From: Liriodendron chinense
Lineage: Eukaryota > Streptophyta > Magnoliopsida > Magnoliales > Magnoliaceae
Direction of reading: 5' to 3'
Length of the DNA: 64,000 nucleotides
Assembly: GCA_003013855.2 (NCBI GenBank)
Contig: ML058586.1
Location: 3,834,196-3,898,195, forward strand
Under the pieces are notes generated by a model that saw only the letters and a program-made list of their open reading frames with translations, had not been told where the DNA came from and made no database searches. Position numbers and translations under genes: made by a program. Positions within the stretch are counted from its first letter, which is position 1; the number at the start of each line of letters is the position of its first letter. Below are positions 35,690 through 58,566 of the stretch, in pieces.

Positions 35690-36050
35690 GTCTTAAAAAA
35701 AAGGTGGCAAATCCACCATTCAAATGGATCACACCATATAAAACAGTGGTCCTGACGAATCTCATTCGTTAAAAGTCAATACCTTCGTAGGGCCCACATT
35801 GATGTTTATTCGTTATCGAACATGTTCATAAGATCATAAAGATATGGATAAAGGGAAATCATAAAGATCAGCTTGATCCAAATTTTATGTGCCCCCAAGC
35901 AATTATCAATGATAAGTGTTCAATTCCCACTGCTTAAGGTGGTGTGATTCACATGAGTTTTAGATCTGCCTCCTTTTTGAGTTCATGCCCTGAAATGAGC
36001 TAGTGGAACGGATGGATGGCATGAATATGACTTATACATCATTGGACCCC
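35690..36050. mobile_element. Palindromic element, family A, left tip missing
   Basis: The centre (CCCACATTGATGTTTATTCG, ATAAAGATATGGATAAAGGG) and right arm (GTGTGATTCACATGAGTTTT, GGATGGATGGCATGAATATG, ACATCATTGGACCCCACGG) follow the family pattern. It ends about 450 bases before the LYSA start codon. Confidence 0.65.
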
Positions 36051-36500
36051 ACGGTTTTTTCATCCAAAATATATTCCCACCTCTTACTTGAGCCAAAATA
36101 TTTTTCCCATCAATCTCAACCTGATCCAAGAGATGGAAATACGAGAGAGAAGTAATGATGACAAATTTACAATGCAGTTCCATTGTACTTTGTAAATCAA
36201 AATGGCCCAAGGACCATTAATATTTTTCAGTTTAACTGTCCAAATCATTTGCAACAATTCCATAGCCAGAAAATTGTATAATAATAACTTTTATGTCATG
36301 ATACAAATGCTATAATTTGGACAGTTTAGCTTAAATTACTTGTATTCCAAGTTGGCAATTTCTAAGTGCCTGCGTATCATCCATCACGCTCTGCCAGAGT
36401 ATCAGAGTATCTCTCTCACCAAAACTCAAAACCCTAAACCGCCGTTTCGTTTTTTTGTGAGTAGTGCTCCTTTCCACTGAGAGAGTGACAGAGCAAAGCA
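36051..36500 (+). promoter_or_regulatory. LYSA upstream region and 5' UTR
   Basis: No clear TATA box was found at the expected distance. CTCTGCCAGAGTATCAGAGT at 36391-36410 resembles pieces at 6540-6552 and 63515-63530, so part of this region may be a dispersed repeat. CAAAACCCTAAACCGCC and a CT/GA-rich leader precede ATG 36501. Confidence 0.4.
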
Positions 36501-47175
<10,675 letters not shown>

Positions 47176-47616
47176 TAACATGCAGCGTCAACCGTTTTCG
47201 GCCATTGAGGTAAAAGTATTTGAGCCTGCTCTAGTAATTCTTCTATTTCCTTTTTGATAGGTAAGCTGAACTTGAACCCAAGACCTCAAAATGTTGAAAT
47301 GCAGTCTTCCATTCATTTATGGGATCGACCCTTCTTGTAATGTCTGTATTGCACGCATGGATGCTGTGGATTAGAAATTTAAGTTAGTTCAGTAGCTAAT
47401 TTCTGCTGGTCTGTAGTCATAGGATTATTGTGTCAAGAAAAAATGAACACATCAAACAAGATCCCAAACAGATGTGTAAGATAAACGTTTCTTGCCTTCT
47501 ATCAGTGGCTTATATTTGGTTTGTCTTGGAAATATTTAATCAGTCTCTGCAATGCAGTTTCAATTTTTTATTCACATTAACCAATTGAAATTATCTGTTG
47601 CTTGGGTGCTCATTTG

Positions 47617-47622
47617 AATAAA
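47617..47622 (+). terminator. Candidate LYSA poly-A signal
   Basis: AATAAA about 440 bases after the stop codon, followed by an A-rich stretch. Plant signals are loose, so this is tentative. Confidence 0.3.
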
Positions 47623-47799
47623 AAAGAAAAAAAGAATAGAAGTATGATACAAGCTCCGGCCAAATGTTTGTGCTGCACCATCTGGGTTTCTGGTTTGTGC
47701 ATGTGGGGCTGACGTTTTAGTGATCCAAGCCTTTGCTATGATGTGGATGGCCCATTCACCGAAAACCCCAGACTGGAAGATCCAGATATTCAGTTTATG

Positions 47800-49420
47800 T
47801 AATCTCCCTAGGGTAGGAGAGAGCTATTTGGCGTGATCTCAACTATGATAAAGGGTATTGAGTGTTTGAGGGGATAACAAAGGGAAAGGAATCAATGTTT
47901 GTTCACCATGAAGCTGCTATCTTAGGATGTTAGGGGGTTGGGCTGCCCTTAGGAACCTGCCCAAATCAAGCAGTTCTATAGGTGGAAAAAATTGCAATTG
48001 ATGGCACTCTAGGAAACAAAAATTCTATGGAGAGTGGCGTGATTGATTCTCTTTGGGGAGGAGGATGCAATTGGGGCAGCTTTTTGCGTCCTGGTAATTT
48101 GGAAGTTAGGTGTATAGATTAAAGAGGGTTGGAGGTTGGGCGTATAGATTAAAGAGGGTTGTTCAGCTTGGGTTTTTTTCTTTCTATTGTCACGATGAAT
48201 GCAGCTGATGGTTTCAGATGGGTGTTCTTGGTGGTGTACACTGTTCACATTTTTGGCTTGAGTTGGATAATGTGAGAAATAGATGGTAGGAACTGGTGCT
48301 TTGGGGGCGACATGGATGTGGTCAAGGTCTCCTTTAAGAGAAGCTTAATGGAAGTCCCATCACTAGAAGCACGAGGGATTTCTTGGATTGGGTTGATAGA
48401 ACTAGTTGGATCTTCCCACGGGAGGTGCAGCCAAGAGTGTCTGGCCATATCCAAGCTTTTTTCATGTTGACTGATTTGGTGGAGGCATTCCGTTGGTGGA
48501 ACAAGGCAGTTTACCACATCCAGTATATGATTATTCCCCTATCATGCTTGAATAGGAGGATACTGGGGCCCCATCTCCTTTTGGTTTGAGCTTATGTGGC
48601 TTGAGGAAGAGGGATTTTCTCAACAAGAAGGATTGGTAGGAAATCTTTCCTGGTAGATGGCTGGGTGGGACATCGGCTTTTGCTTAAACTCAACCTCTCA
48701 AATTGAGGATTAAGCAAAGGAAGAAAATCATCTTGGGAAGCTTGAGAAATTTAAATATAGAATACTTGTGACATTGAAATTCTAGATATAAAAGAGGAAT
48801 ACGAGTTTTTGTTAGTGGAGGACAAGAATTTGCTCCGAGTTAAAGGACGTGGATATCAAATAGGTAAGCTGACTCCGAAGCCTGAGGCTGGGGTCTCCAA
48901 ACCTGCTCTCAAAGTCTGTTAGGTTTTTTTTGGTTCTAGTTCTGTTTTTTGCCCTCTTAATGGGGGCCAAGCTATTGCTTCTTGTTGTGTTGGCATCTCT
49001 TTTAGTTCAAAATTGCCTTTCATTAAAAGAAAAAAAATGGACACAATGTAACACAAAAGTTTGGCTTAAAGAAGGCAACATAAATATGAAGCAGTTCCAT
49101 GGGATTGCTACTTACAGGTGCAGATTTAACTGGATTCATAGCCGTTTGATAAATGGGGAATGAATTGAGGTAGGAAATTGTGCGGTTCTATCGCAGACTT
49201 CTATTCTGATCTTCTCAGGAGGGTTCGGCTGGGCCAATGCTGGACAATTTGCCTATCGTAGACTTCGATTCTGGTCTTCTAAGTAGGAGGGTTCGGCTAG
49301 GCCAAAGCTAGACAATTTGCCTTTCAATCATATCTCAGATGAGCATGTGGAATGCGTAGAGAAGCCCTTTTGAAGGAGGAAGAAGTAAATTCTTTGGGGA
49401 AGCATCGGGCTCTTGGTCCG
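47800..49420 (+). mobile_element. L1-type LINE ORF2 remnant (endonuclease and pre-RT part)
   Basis: Broken plus-strand frames read FGGDMDVVKVSFKRSLME (endonuclease), GISWIGLIELVGSS, KQRKKIILGSLRNL and KVWLKEGNINMKQFHGIA. The last corresponds to the conserved WLKEGDRNTKFFH of plant L1 ORF2. Stops and frameshifts are many. A short tandem duplication (GCAGACTTCTATTCTGATCT and its copy) lies at 49190-49325. Confidence 0.7.
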
Positions 49421-49527
49421 CAGATGGGTTTCCTATTGTCTTCTACTGGATATCCTAGGAGGAGGTGAAGGTTGATTTCTTGACATTCATTTTTGAATTA
49501 TTTATTTATTTTTATTTTTCTATAGGT

Positions 49528-49900
49528 ATGCTCCAGTGGTATCGGCATCACCACAACCTTACGGTAGTACTGGCCACATGTGGGGCCCAGTGATGAGTTC
49601 ATGAAATCCAACTTGTACAGCAGATGCTTCACCGCCAAAAAAAACTCCAGCTCCAAAAAATTGGCCTGTTCCAAAACTTAAAGTGGTTCATCGTACATGG
49701 ATCATGTTGAGAGGGAATGCCCACCGCTGATTTGAGTGGGGGCCAGGGCCTACTGTGTTGTATTGTATATATAGAATCTAGTCCATTGGGACTATCCAGG
49801 CCAGATGAAAGGTCAGGCCTAAAACCAAGCTGTTCTACAACTAAGGTATGCCCCTGTTAAATTTGAGGATGGGAGTTCCCTCCCAAAGCACAAGGGGTTT
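49528..49900. mobile_element. Palindromic family B, truncated
   Basis: GCTCCAGTGGTATCGGCATC, CATGTGGGGCCCAGTGATGA and GGCCAGATGAAAGGTCAGGC follow the element at 14393-14921. The right tip is missing. Confidence 0.55.
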
Positions 49901-49969
49901 CCATTTACAGTGGACAGATGCTGGATGGAGTCTTTGCTTGCAAGTGCATTGTTCCAAGGCATTCCCTAC

Positions 49970-50345
49970 CCAACCTGACCTGCCCATATAACTTATCAAT
50001 GGGCCAGGCCTGATGACCCTCCCCAACCCTCACCATATGTGAAATAAAATAATAGATGATAAGTATAAATACATACATATGATGTATGTATATTTATATG
50101 CATCCGTTAATTAGGCAGGACTGGTGTACCTTTCGCACAATATTCCGCCATTAAACCTGGTGTAGTCAGTGCCAGGTTGGGTGAGCCAAACCCGATCACA
50201 ATTAAATAGGTTGGGTCAGGTTGGGCTTGGGCTTGGGCTTGATGACTTTTAAGTGGGTCCAGTGAGGCCACGGTTATTAGTCATGGGTTGGGTTCTAGCA
50301 AGAATTCTTGGCATGTTTAGTAAATGGGTCAGGCTCCAGCTAACC
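49970..50345. mobile_element. Decayed hAT-like subterminal words
   Basis: AACCTGACCTGCCC, GGTTGGGTCAGGTTGGGC and GGGCTTGGGCTTGG words with a TATA-rich centre. Ends are not clear. Confidence 0.4.
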
Positions 50346-50362
50346 CTGACCTGTCCTGAATA

Positions 50363-50860
50363 GTGTTTTCAGTAGCGCTCGTAGTGTAGCGCGTAGCGTA
50401 GCATAGGTCCCTGGTAGTGTAAGCTACAAGGCATGTAGCGTGTAGTGCAGGCAGCGTATGCCACCTAAAATCTCCCCTTTTTTTAGTTTTTCTTCCATAC
50501 TAGTTCAACACCTATTTTAAAAATGGTGGTGACTCATCCCTATCACATATGACACCACATTAAATCAATCTAGACCATCCAAATTGTGGTCCATATTGTG
50601 AATTTGTGATGTTTCAATAAATTAAAAAAAGACATCACACTTGGAGATGTCTGAAGGCAAAGAGACGGAGATTTTGCATGGAAATATGCTGTTGCCAATT
50701 CAGATTCATAGTCAAAACCTCATGGGATTTACACATTTTGTAAATTTTATCATATTTTTCTATAATTGTAATTAAAAAAAATATGAAGTATCATGTAGCT
50801 TATTCTACACGTTATAGAGGCCAAATGCTATGCCATCCGCTATGCGCTATTTAACCCAAC
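50363..50860. mobile_element. hAT-like element, relative of 40516-41308
   Basis: It begins AGTGTTTTCAGTAGCGCTCG with GTAGCGCGTAGCGTAGC words and ends ATCCGCTATGCGCTATTTAA. The order and AT-rich centre (TTTTATCATATTTTTCTATA) match 40516-41308. No intact 8-bp flanks were found. Confidence 0.65.
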
Positions 50861-51774
50861 CAATTGTCCTTCTTTGCTGGCTGGGTATAGCTTACAACCC
50901 TTTTCAACAAGCACTTTTCCTGTGAAGCAGAATTCCAAAAGGCACAGAGAATGGGTTGTCCACCAGTTGTGTCTGATCAGGCTTCTTGAATTTCTTCTAT
51001 GCAAAATCATTCAGAACAAATAAGGAGAAATTAGGTTAATCACAGCCTTATTTAATGTGTATACTGAATATACTTTATTTGTAAAAACATAGAATTTGAT
51101 GGGATGATACCATTTTAAAGGTTAAAAATAGGGATAAAATGAATTTCAAGAGGATGTTGGGGCACCTTGTTTGTATTTCATCAGGAATCTACATTGATAC
51201 GTTCCTTGTATAATGCATTATTACATATGTAAGGCATTATGTTTGGATACTTTGGATGATAGCTGACCTGGAACTTCCCCCCTCAAGAGAGTGGGCCAAT
51301 GGCCCACTGTCTCTTTTGGGTCGTTTCCAAGAGGCCTAGAAAAGGCTATAAAACCTAGAGGTGAGGTCATCCCAACCATTATTTTTTTAGGTTTATGGAG
51401 TTGGTAAAGCTTTTCTAAATCAAGCAATATTTCAGATGACTTGTGCATGTCCAAAAAATGCTGAGGGTGACGATGGGGTCTTGTTTTTCCTTCATGTGAT
51501 GTCATTATATCAGGAAAGATTGTGGGAATCTAAGGTGGGTGGACCCAATGGGTGTTCACATGTGGAATTATTGAGAGATGGTAGCCTCCATTCCTTAGAA
51601 TCATCATTGAAAAAACTCATGATTTGGCTGGCCTTGCACACAGTTTTGATTCCATTAGTCGATCCTTGGTGAGCCGTTGAAATCTGACCTAAGTACAGTT
51701 CACAGGTATTTAAAGAGATGTACATGTTCAACTAGTTGGATTGCTAATTTACCAGCCAATCAATGGATAATTTT
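50861..51774. other. Intergenic, nothing recognised
   Basis: No exon, domain or terminal repeat could be supported. The frames at 51221-51505 and 51436-51672 show no known domain. Confidence 0.5.
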
Positions 51775-51998
51775 TTATCCTATCACAACTGTATTTTTTT
51801 TTATTTTATATATCAGTGGCTATGCAATGTTTTCTATAGTGTGGCCCACCAGATGATTGGATCTCTTTGGTTCCTGCTTTAGGTGATGTCCATGGTGGAC
51901 CCAACCTATTGGATGGGTTGGATTTTACATGAAAGGTTGGAACTTATCCACTGATTGGACAGTTTCCGTTCAACTGGTTGGATATGGGCCTTTCTTGT
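51775..51998. mobile_element. Palindromic family C fragment
   Basis: ATCAGTGGCTATGCAATGTT, GTGTGGCCCACCAGATGATT, GGTGGACCCAACCTATTGGA and TTCAACTGGTTGGATATGG match the right half of 56261-56625. Confidence 0.5.
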
Positions 51999-54120
51999 AT
52001 TAACAAGGGGTCAGACTAGTATTTACCACCTTAGTTCCAGGCTATGGGTTGCCTTTCCATAGGATTACATGTGGATAAAATCAGAACTGATCATCAGGTA
52101 CTCTCTGTTGTTGGCTGGGCCACACCTTGAAAATTACACTCACTAGGAAATCCTATCCATTTTATTGGTGGACATTTCAGGAGATCCAATGGATGGTTGT
52201 TGAAGACAGGAAAGGAACTTCTGTTCCATCTCAAAAAATCCTCAACTACAATAAAAAAAGCTTCCAACCCAAGGCACTCTCCAATGGGTGGGAATTTTGG
52301 GAAAGTAGGGCCTACCATTATTATCATCGGTCTGGATCTCATATGCATTTGCTGCGTGTGCAGAATGAAGAACTATTATTAAGTTTAGCAAGTGACAAAC
52401 ATTGTATTTCTGAATTTTTTTTTTTTTTTTTTGGCCTTTTGAGTGGGAGTCCACTGTAAAAAGTAAAAAAAAAAGATTCAAAGATAACTAAAGAAAAGTT
52501 GACTGTATTTGAATAAAAGAGAAGCAAAAGGAAACATCAAAATGTAAAATTTTGGCATACCTTTTGTGATTGGTGGCCCACCTGCATGTGTGTATTATTT
52601 CAGATTTTAGGAAACTTAGGCTCTAAGTTAAAATTAAGTAAACTTCCTCAAAAGGGAGTCCAGCATGTGTGGGGAAAGAGAGTCTTGTGGGATGTGGTTT
52701 TTATAAAGGGAAGGGGAACTAAATTCTATAAATGAGAGAGAGAGAGGGAGAGAGAAAGAGAGTCCCAAGGTCCTCTCCAACAAAGCTAAAAAAATGATGA
52801 ATTTCTGAAAGTAATAATTTTCACCTGAATTTCCATAAACAAGGAGAAGAGTCGTTGGCATTAAAAGGACTTGGCTGGCTTTGTTATTCAGCTGTGGCAC
52901 TGAGTCAATGGCTTTCAGTTGATAATTAATCCACACAAGACAGTTTTGTGGTTTTGGCTAGCACAGCTCAACTCAGCCAATTTCTGATTCTACTAGCTCA
53001 AGTTTTGAAGAATTACATGTTTGGGTGATTTATGGTTCTCCATATTGTGAAGGAGTATCAAAATAGATCAAACTAATGTGGCATTCTGATGACTCAATTA
53101 GGCTGTGTTTGGCTCTTGGGTAATTTTGAGAGAGAGAGATATCCAGGCTCATGATTGGGCCGACCCAGGTCTATGCCAGTGATAAATGCTTGACCAGGTT
53201 CAATCTAGTAGGCAAACGATATTAAAAAAAGCATGGTCATGTTAAATACAGTTGTAAGCCGTTCTCATTCACCATACATAGGTAATTTTAAATACCCCAT
53301 TGGATCTAAATCATTCCAAACCACTTGTATGATGGAGAGTTTGTTGTGACGAAGGATAAAGAAAAAAAAAAAAAAAAAAACTATTTTGAGCCGTTTATCA
53401 TTGAACTCTTTTTTCTTAGGCCGGTCTTCTGGGCTAAGGCAAGACCACTGCCAAGGCTTAGGGAAGTGGGGTTAGGGTTAGGCCCATTACCAGCCGGGTC
53501 CACTGCCAGCCCTATGCATCCTAGAATATCCATAAAGCTTAGGATCCAATACAAATCTTTGTATGTTAGTTGAAAGCGCAAGTCTAGGTATATTTAAATG
53601 CATTTTAAGTGCGTCACGTCTTAATGCAGTTAGGTGCATCTAAATGGACTGGACTTAAATGCACTAACAAACTGTACATAAATGAACTTTGATGAACATA
53701 GATATACTTTTGTATGTTAAGCTTATTGTAACTAACAGAAAATTTCTGTTTGTGACAAGCAGAGGATCGGGACTTGAATCCTCATTTACACGTGACTGGT
53801 GCAAATCTATTGGATGTCTACGGTAGGTCATGTCCTATTCTATCATTTCCCACCTAACTGTTACTTTGATATTTTAGTGACGAATCTTAATAGCAATTTA
53901 TTTTGTATCATATAAGAAGGCTTTCGTTTGCGTATAGGAAAGAAAAATTAATTATAAAATAATCCTAAATCATGGCGTAGATCAAGGGTCATCTGGAATC
54001 AGTGGGACCCACATCTGTAATTAGTCGGTTTTCCCTTTGGCTGGGACATGTATGATAAGTGAACTTTCGTTCCCTGGCTGCCCTTGGCATGTGGACACGA
54101 TGGCCTGTGATCTGGAAGCT
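51999..54120. other. Intergenic, repeats and low-complexity only
   Basis: T run at 52418-52432, GA-rich 52733-52762, A run 53361-53380 and a GGGTTAGGGTTAGGCCC patch (53469) of the hAT-subterminal type. At 53580-53715 the word TAGGTATATTTAAATGCA recurs loosely. No gene was found. Confidence 0.5.
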
Positions 54121-54124
54121 TGTC

Positions 54125-54600
54125 GGGGTCCACAGTGATGTTTGTGAGAAATACACACCATCCATCTGTTTTGCCAGCTCATGTTAAGACATGAGCCAAA
54201 AAACAAGGCAGATCTAAAATTCAAAGTGTTTAGGTTGAAACCTTCTTGGGGTGTACTGTGATGTTTATGTTGCGTCTAAACTGTTCATAAGTTCATTCCC
54301 GCTGGGATGAACTGAAAACACAAAAATATTAGCCTCATCCAAAACTTTGTGGCCCCATGGATGTTTCAATGGTGGACATTCAATCCCCACTGTTTCACAG
54401 TAAATAACAATTATTTATTTATTTATTTTTGGTCGGTCATGCAATCCACCCACCCAGTCAATTGTGCTGATGAGTTTTGAGACGGAGACCTCTTGTTGAA
54501 ACTTCGCAGAGTCTACCAATGAGGCAAGGCCCTGAACCCAAATAACAATTCCTTTGGCCAAGAGTTTTTTCGGTTTCTTTGGGTCTCAATTTCTACCTGT
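54125..54600. mobile_element. Palindromic element, family A, with minus-strand SINE inside
   Basis: The left arm (GGGGTCCACAGTGATGTTTG, CACCATCCATCTGTTTTGCC) and centre (TACTGTGATGTTTATGTTGC) are clear. The right arm is cut at TTTCACAGTAAATAACAATT by the SINE and then becomes unclear. Confidence 0.65.
54413..54539 (-). mobile_element. tRNA-derived SINE with target duplication
   Basis: Minus-sense box A CTTGCCTCATTGGTAGACTC and box B GGTCTCCGTCTCAAAACTC match the SINE at 11333. AAATAACAATT flanks both sides (54402-54412 and 54540-54550). The ATTTATTT run is the eroded poly-A tail. Confidence 0.85.
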
Positions 54601-54925
54601 GGGGCCCATGATTCAGTGATCCTGATTGTTGATATGATGAGCATCGCTCAGGATGGGCCTTTTTGTGGTTGGATGCAAATCGTTGCTCTATATTCTTTGT
54701 CGACCCTCAATTTATTGGGCCGCCTAATGAGGGGCTTTTTTTTTTTATATAATTTTTTTTTAATCATTTGGTCCATGGTCCATCCACAGGAATTCCAATA
54801 GTATCAGCGGTTCATGTATAAACCATGGGCTCCCTCATAGAAAATGATGCTACGGCGATTTGCTTGGATGGGGATTAGCTACTGAACTTGACAGTCTCCC
54901 TACTGAAATTACATCACCACTTTCT

Positions 54926-55335
54926 GTGGGCCCACCATGATGTATGTGTTGTATCCACACCATCCATCCATTTGGAGAGACCATTTTAAGGCATGAGCCA
55001 AAGAATAAGACAGATCCAAAGTTCAAGTGGACCCCACCACAGAAAACAGTGGGGATTGAACGCCTACCATTAAAAACTTCTTTCGGCTGCAGAAGTTTTA
55101 GATCAAGATGGTATTTGTGTTTTCCGTTATTCCATGTCTGTGTTAACTTATAAACAGGTTGGATCTCAAATAAACATCATGGTGGGCCTGAGGAAGGTTT
55201 CAATGGAAGGCCTCACTGTCCCCACTGTTTTCTGTGGTGGGGTCCAATTGAACTTTGAATCTGCCTCATTCTTTGTCTCATGCCCTAAAATGATCTCTCC
55301 AAATAGATGGACGGTGTGATACAACAGCAAAGCCA
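54926..55335. mobile_element. Palindromic element, family A, nearly complete
   Basis: Left GGGCCCACCATGATGTATGT and ATCCACACCATCCATCCATT; centre GGATCTCAAATAAACATCATGG; right GTGGTGGGGTCCAATTGAAC to GATGGACGGTGTGATACAAC. The arms mirror each other over about 170 bases. Confidence 0.8.
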
Positions 55336-55740
55336 ATGTCCCGAGTGGCACACGTGCTCGAAATGTGGGTCCTGATGAAGCGAGGTACCATGAGCATGCT
55401 TTGGTCCAAAACTAAGGGCAGTCCATTCATCAGGTGGGCTACGACTACAAGTAAAATAGGTGGTTCGGAGAAAAAAGGCCAGCTGTAGAATATCAATGTG
55501 CATGTGTGGCCCACGTAGTGAATTGACCAACATGTTTTTTGAGCAAGGCATGTTCGTGGCTGGACCACCTGATGATCGGCTCTGATTTCTCACGTGCCAT
55601 GAGCGACACATATGCCTCAAATCTCTTCTTCAATACCGAGTACAAGCACCCGTAGGCAGTTAGACAAGAGGACCGATTATTCAGTAATCTAGGCCCTTGA
55701 TTTTGTGGCCCTTCTATGTTAGTTTCGTGTCTCGCTTGCT
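55336..55740. other. Intergenic, nothing recognised
   Basis: It contains GTGGCACACGTG and GTGGGCTACGACTAC words but no gene or complete repeat. Confidence 0.45.
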
Positions 55741-55884
55741 AGCCCAGCTGGAAGACGCCTAGGCGTTTCAACAGCAGATGTCAGCTTCGATATGCTAAGG
55801 AGACACACTAACCCCACCTGTGGTGGGACCGGTGGGTGCATCCTGTGACTAACCGTGTGGGCAGGTGTCAGGTTAAAAAAAAAA
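55741..55884 (+). mobile_element. SINE, second type
   Basis: AGCCCAGCTGGAAGACGCCT (box A) and GCTTCGATATGCTAAGG (box B), then ACACACTAACCCCACCTGTG, GTGACTAACCGTGTGGGC and an A tail (55875-55884). Near match to 33001-33162. Confidence 0.78.
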
Positions 55885-56099
55885 TGCACCAATTAAAATT
55901 TTCTCAAATTGAAAAATCCAAAAGGCTTGGTTTAAAATCATACATGTTGGTTATAAAATGACTTGATAGAAAGGTAAAACAGGTCAGGACTTATCCATGC
56001 AGTTTTTTTTTTTTTACCAACACCCACACTCAGTCACTCACCCTCTCCTCATGGGTCGTTGATCCACTGAGTCAAGGAGCTGGACCCGGAAAATGCAAT

Positions 56100-56215
56100 T
56101 ACTGTCTCTGATGTTGAGACAGTAACTTTTCTCAAATAAGTTACTTATCCACTGTTATCCACTATTGTAAGCAGAAAAGTAACTTATCCGGTGGTATCCA
56201 AATGACCCTTAAATG
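56100..56215. mobile_element. MITE fragment
   Basis: TAAGTTACTTATCCACTGTT, GCAGAAAAGTAACTTATCC and GGTGGTATCCAAATGACCC match the right half of the MITE at 7722-7919. Confidence 0.5.
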
Positions 56216-56260
56216 TCAATTCATGATGTTAGTATCTTTATTATTATTATTTTTTTAGAG

Positions 56261-56625
56261 GCACTCTCAAGTCCAACCGGTTGGACCAGTCCACCCAGGA
56301 GATTGCTTCCAACCCGTTAACTGATTGTGAAATCCAATCTTACTAATAAGTTGGCCCCACCACAAGGAACAATTCATACAAAAATCAGCTGCATCCATTG
56401 ACCCAGTGTACCACACTTGAATTTTGCTATTAATCAATGGCTATACACTGTTTTCTATATTGTAGCTCACTTAATGATTAGATAGGGCTGATTTTTGAAC
56501 TAGGGAATCCTCATGGTGGGGCCAACCTAATAGGAGGATTGGATTTCACAAGCACTTAACAGGTTCGAAAAAATCTACTGGGTGGACTGCAAAGTGTGGT
56601 CCAACCGGTTGGACTTGAGAGTGAC
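56261..56625. mobile_element. Palindromic element, family C, complete
   Basis: Left GCACTCTCAAGTCCAACCGG and right CCGGTTGGACTTGAGAGTGA are an almost perfect 20-base inverted pair. Inner words also mirror (CCACCCAGGAGATT against AATCTACTGGGTGG). Confidence 0.82.
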
Positions 56626-56654
56626 TCATTTTTTAAATACATTTTGGCTCAAAA

Positions 56655-56955
56655 AACAAGGCAGACTACGTGGGCCCATGCATTGTATACATGCCGTCGA
56701 TTCATATTTCAGGTCTTTTTAAGGCCTAAGTCTAAAAATGGTACAGATCCAAAAATCAAATAGATCAAGTGGACTACATCATAGGAAACATTTGCCTCCG
56801 TAATGCCACCATTGAAACCACTGCAGGCCACTGTTTTCTCTGTTGTGGTCCACTTGAGCTTTTGCTTTGCCCCATTTTTAAGCTCACGTGCTGAAATAAT
56901 CTGAAAAAATGAATGGGCAGAGTGATACAACACATACGTCATTGTGGGTCCACAA
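56655..56955. mobile_element. Palindromic element, family A, short variant
   Basis: Left GTGGGCCCATGCATTGTATA and right ACACATACGTCATTGTGGGT enclose the usual centre in shortened form (CACTGTTTTCTCTGTTGTGG). Confidence 0.7.
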
Positions 56956-57015
56956 AGTTTTCATAATGAAATAATTTTGAGTTCCGCTTGAGTAATTTCA
57001 ACTGCAGTTCTTTGA

Positions 57016-57092
57016 TTTGAATGCTAAGGAGATACTAACTGCACGGTGGGTGCATCATGTGACTAATAGGTGGGTTGCATGACTAACAAAAA
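57016..57092 (+). mobile_element. SINE fragment, second type
   Basis: TTTGAATGCTAAGGAGATAC, GTGGGTGCATCATGTGACTA and GGGTTGCATGACTAAC with a short A tail match 33001-33162 without its box A. Confidence 0.6.
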
Positions 57093-58026
57093 ACATATGA
57101 AAAGAATAAAAAGGCTCTTACCTTAATATCAAACGATCACACTCATACATCAACGTCACTATGACGATTCGAGATTTTCTTAATAATGCCTGAAAAAAGG
57201 GGTAATAATTTTCACTACCTAAACTCTTTGAACAATTATCCCGCATTAGGTTTGAAATCATAACAATGACACTTTTCTTTTACATTATTCTGATAATTAG
57301 TCATCCAAGCAAGCCTAGTATTTTTTTTTTTGTTAATTCATCTTTATGTGGCTTATATCATGAAAGGATTGGATGCTCCTGTGATCTGGATCTGGCCCAC
57401 TTATTTTTCTGGGGTGGGACAGAATTTTCAGAGACAATGGTAAAATGAGAGGCTGCACATGATGGACGATTCAGATATCATGCATGCATTACAGTGGGCC
57501 CCACACGTGGCATTGTAGGTTCAATTAACCTACAAATTAGCTTTTCAGTGAATCCAGTTCTCTTTCAAGAATCTCTCCCCCCCCTAAATTCTCGGGTCTG
57601 ACTTTATTAGATACTCATATACCCACATACAATGCATGTCCCACATTACACGTACTTGACTTAAAAGACAAAGCTGAATGATTACAAGGCTTTTTAATTA
57701 ATTTAAGAAATGCAATTAAAAAAAATAAATAAATCCCCACCTTCAATTTTTATTAAGAGATGGGCCCCACATGTCATTGCATTATACACGGTGATGAAAC
57801 CAACCCCACCTGATGCTGTGTGGGCCCATCCACAACCGATCTTGTAATGATTATGTCAAGAGATCAGTTAAACGTCAAGAGGACCTTGACCCAGCTCTGG
57901 CCCACATCCATGAAGTCATCAGCTTGTCATTACTTGGATTTGGACAATGGAGGATGACACGTGGCCTGGTACTGGTGTGGACCCCTAACGTTCGGGCGTG
58001 TAGGGGAAGCTTAGATCTACGTCAAC
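57093..58026. other. Intergenic, nothing firm recognised
   Basis: GTGGGCCCCACACGTGGCAT at 57496 and GAGATGGGCCCCACATGTCA at 57761 are palindrome-like tips. The frame at 57813-58148 runs into the family A element and has no known domain. Confidence 0.45.
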
Positions 58027-58566
58027 CTAAGGCGGATTGCGTCCTGCCCATGTCTGGACAGACTCGTTCCATGCAGGGGTTCTGTGGGGCCCACTGTGAT
58101 GTATGTGTTCTATCCACGCTGTCCATTGGTTTTTCTGGCTTATTTTAGGGCATGAACCCAAAAAGGAGGTAGATCCAAGGTTCAAGTAGACCACACCACA
58201 GGAAGCAGTGGTGATAATGACATTCACCGCTGAAACCTCTTCGGGCCCACCGTGATTTTTACTGGCCATAAACCTGTTCATATGATCATATAGATCTGGA
58301 TGAAGGGAAAACACGAATATCACATTGAGTCGAAAACTTATGTGGCCCTTAAGAAGTTTTCAATGGTAGGCGTTCAATTCTCAATGCTTCTTGTGGTGTG
58401 GTCCACTTGAACTTTGGATATACTTTAATTTTGTGACAATAGCTTAAAATAAGATGAAAAAACGGATGGACGGTATGGATAAAACACATACATCACAGTG
58501 GGGGGCCCACAGAGCCCCTGCCTAGACCAATCCGTCAAGGCAGGGGCTGCACGCAATCCGCGTCCC
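58027..58566. mobile_element. Palindromic element, family A, fullest copy
   Basis: Outer arms GGCGGATTGCGTCCTG and ACGCAATCCGCG, inner arms GCAGGGGTTCTGTGGGGCCC and GGGCCCACAGAGCCCCTGCC, then CACTGTGATGTATGTGTTCT against AACACATACATCACAGTG. The words mirror to the centre (CCACCGTGATTTTTACTGGC). CGTCAAC occurs on both sides (58020-58026 and 58567-58573), a possible target duplication. No coding sequence. Long inverted arms suggest a Mutator-like or foldback origin, which is inference. Confidence 0.82.

Noticed and set aside
55278..55620. Two overlapping minus-strand ORFs of 96 and 111 residues
   Set aside because: They start in unique DNA but end in a family A arm; no domain is recognisable.
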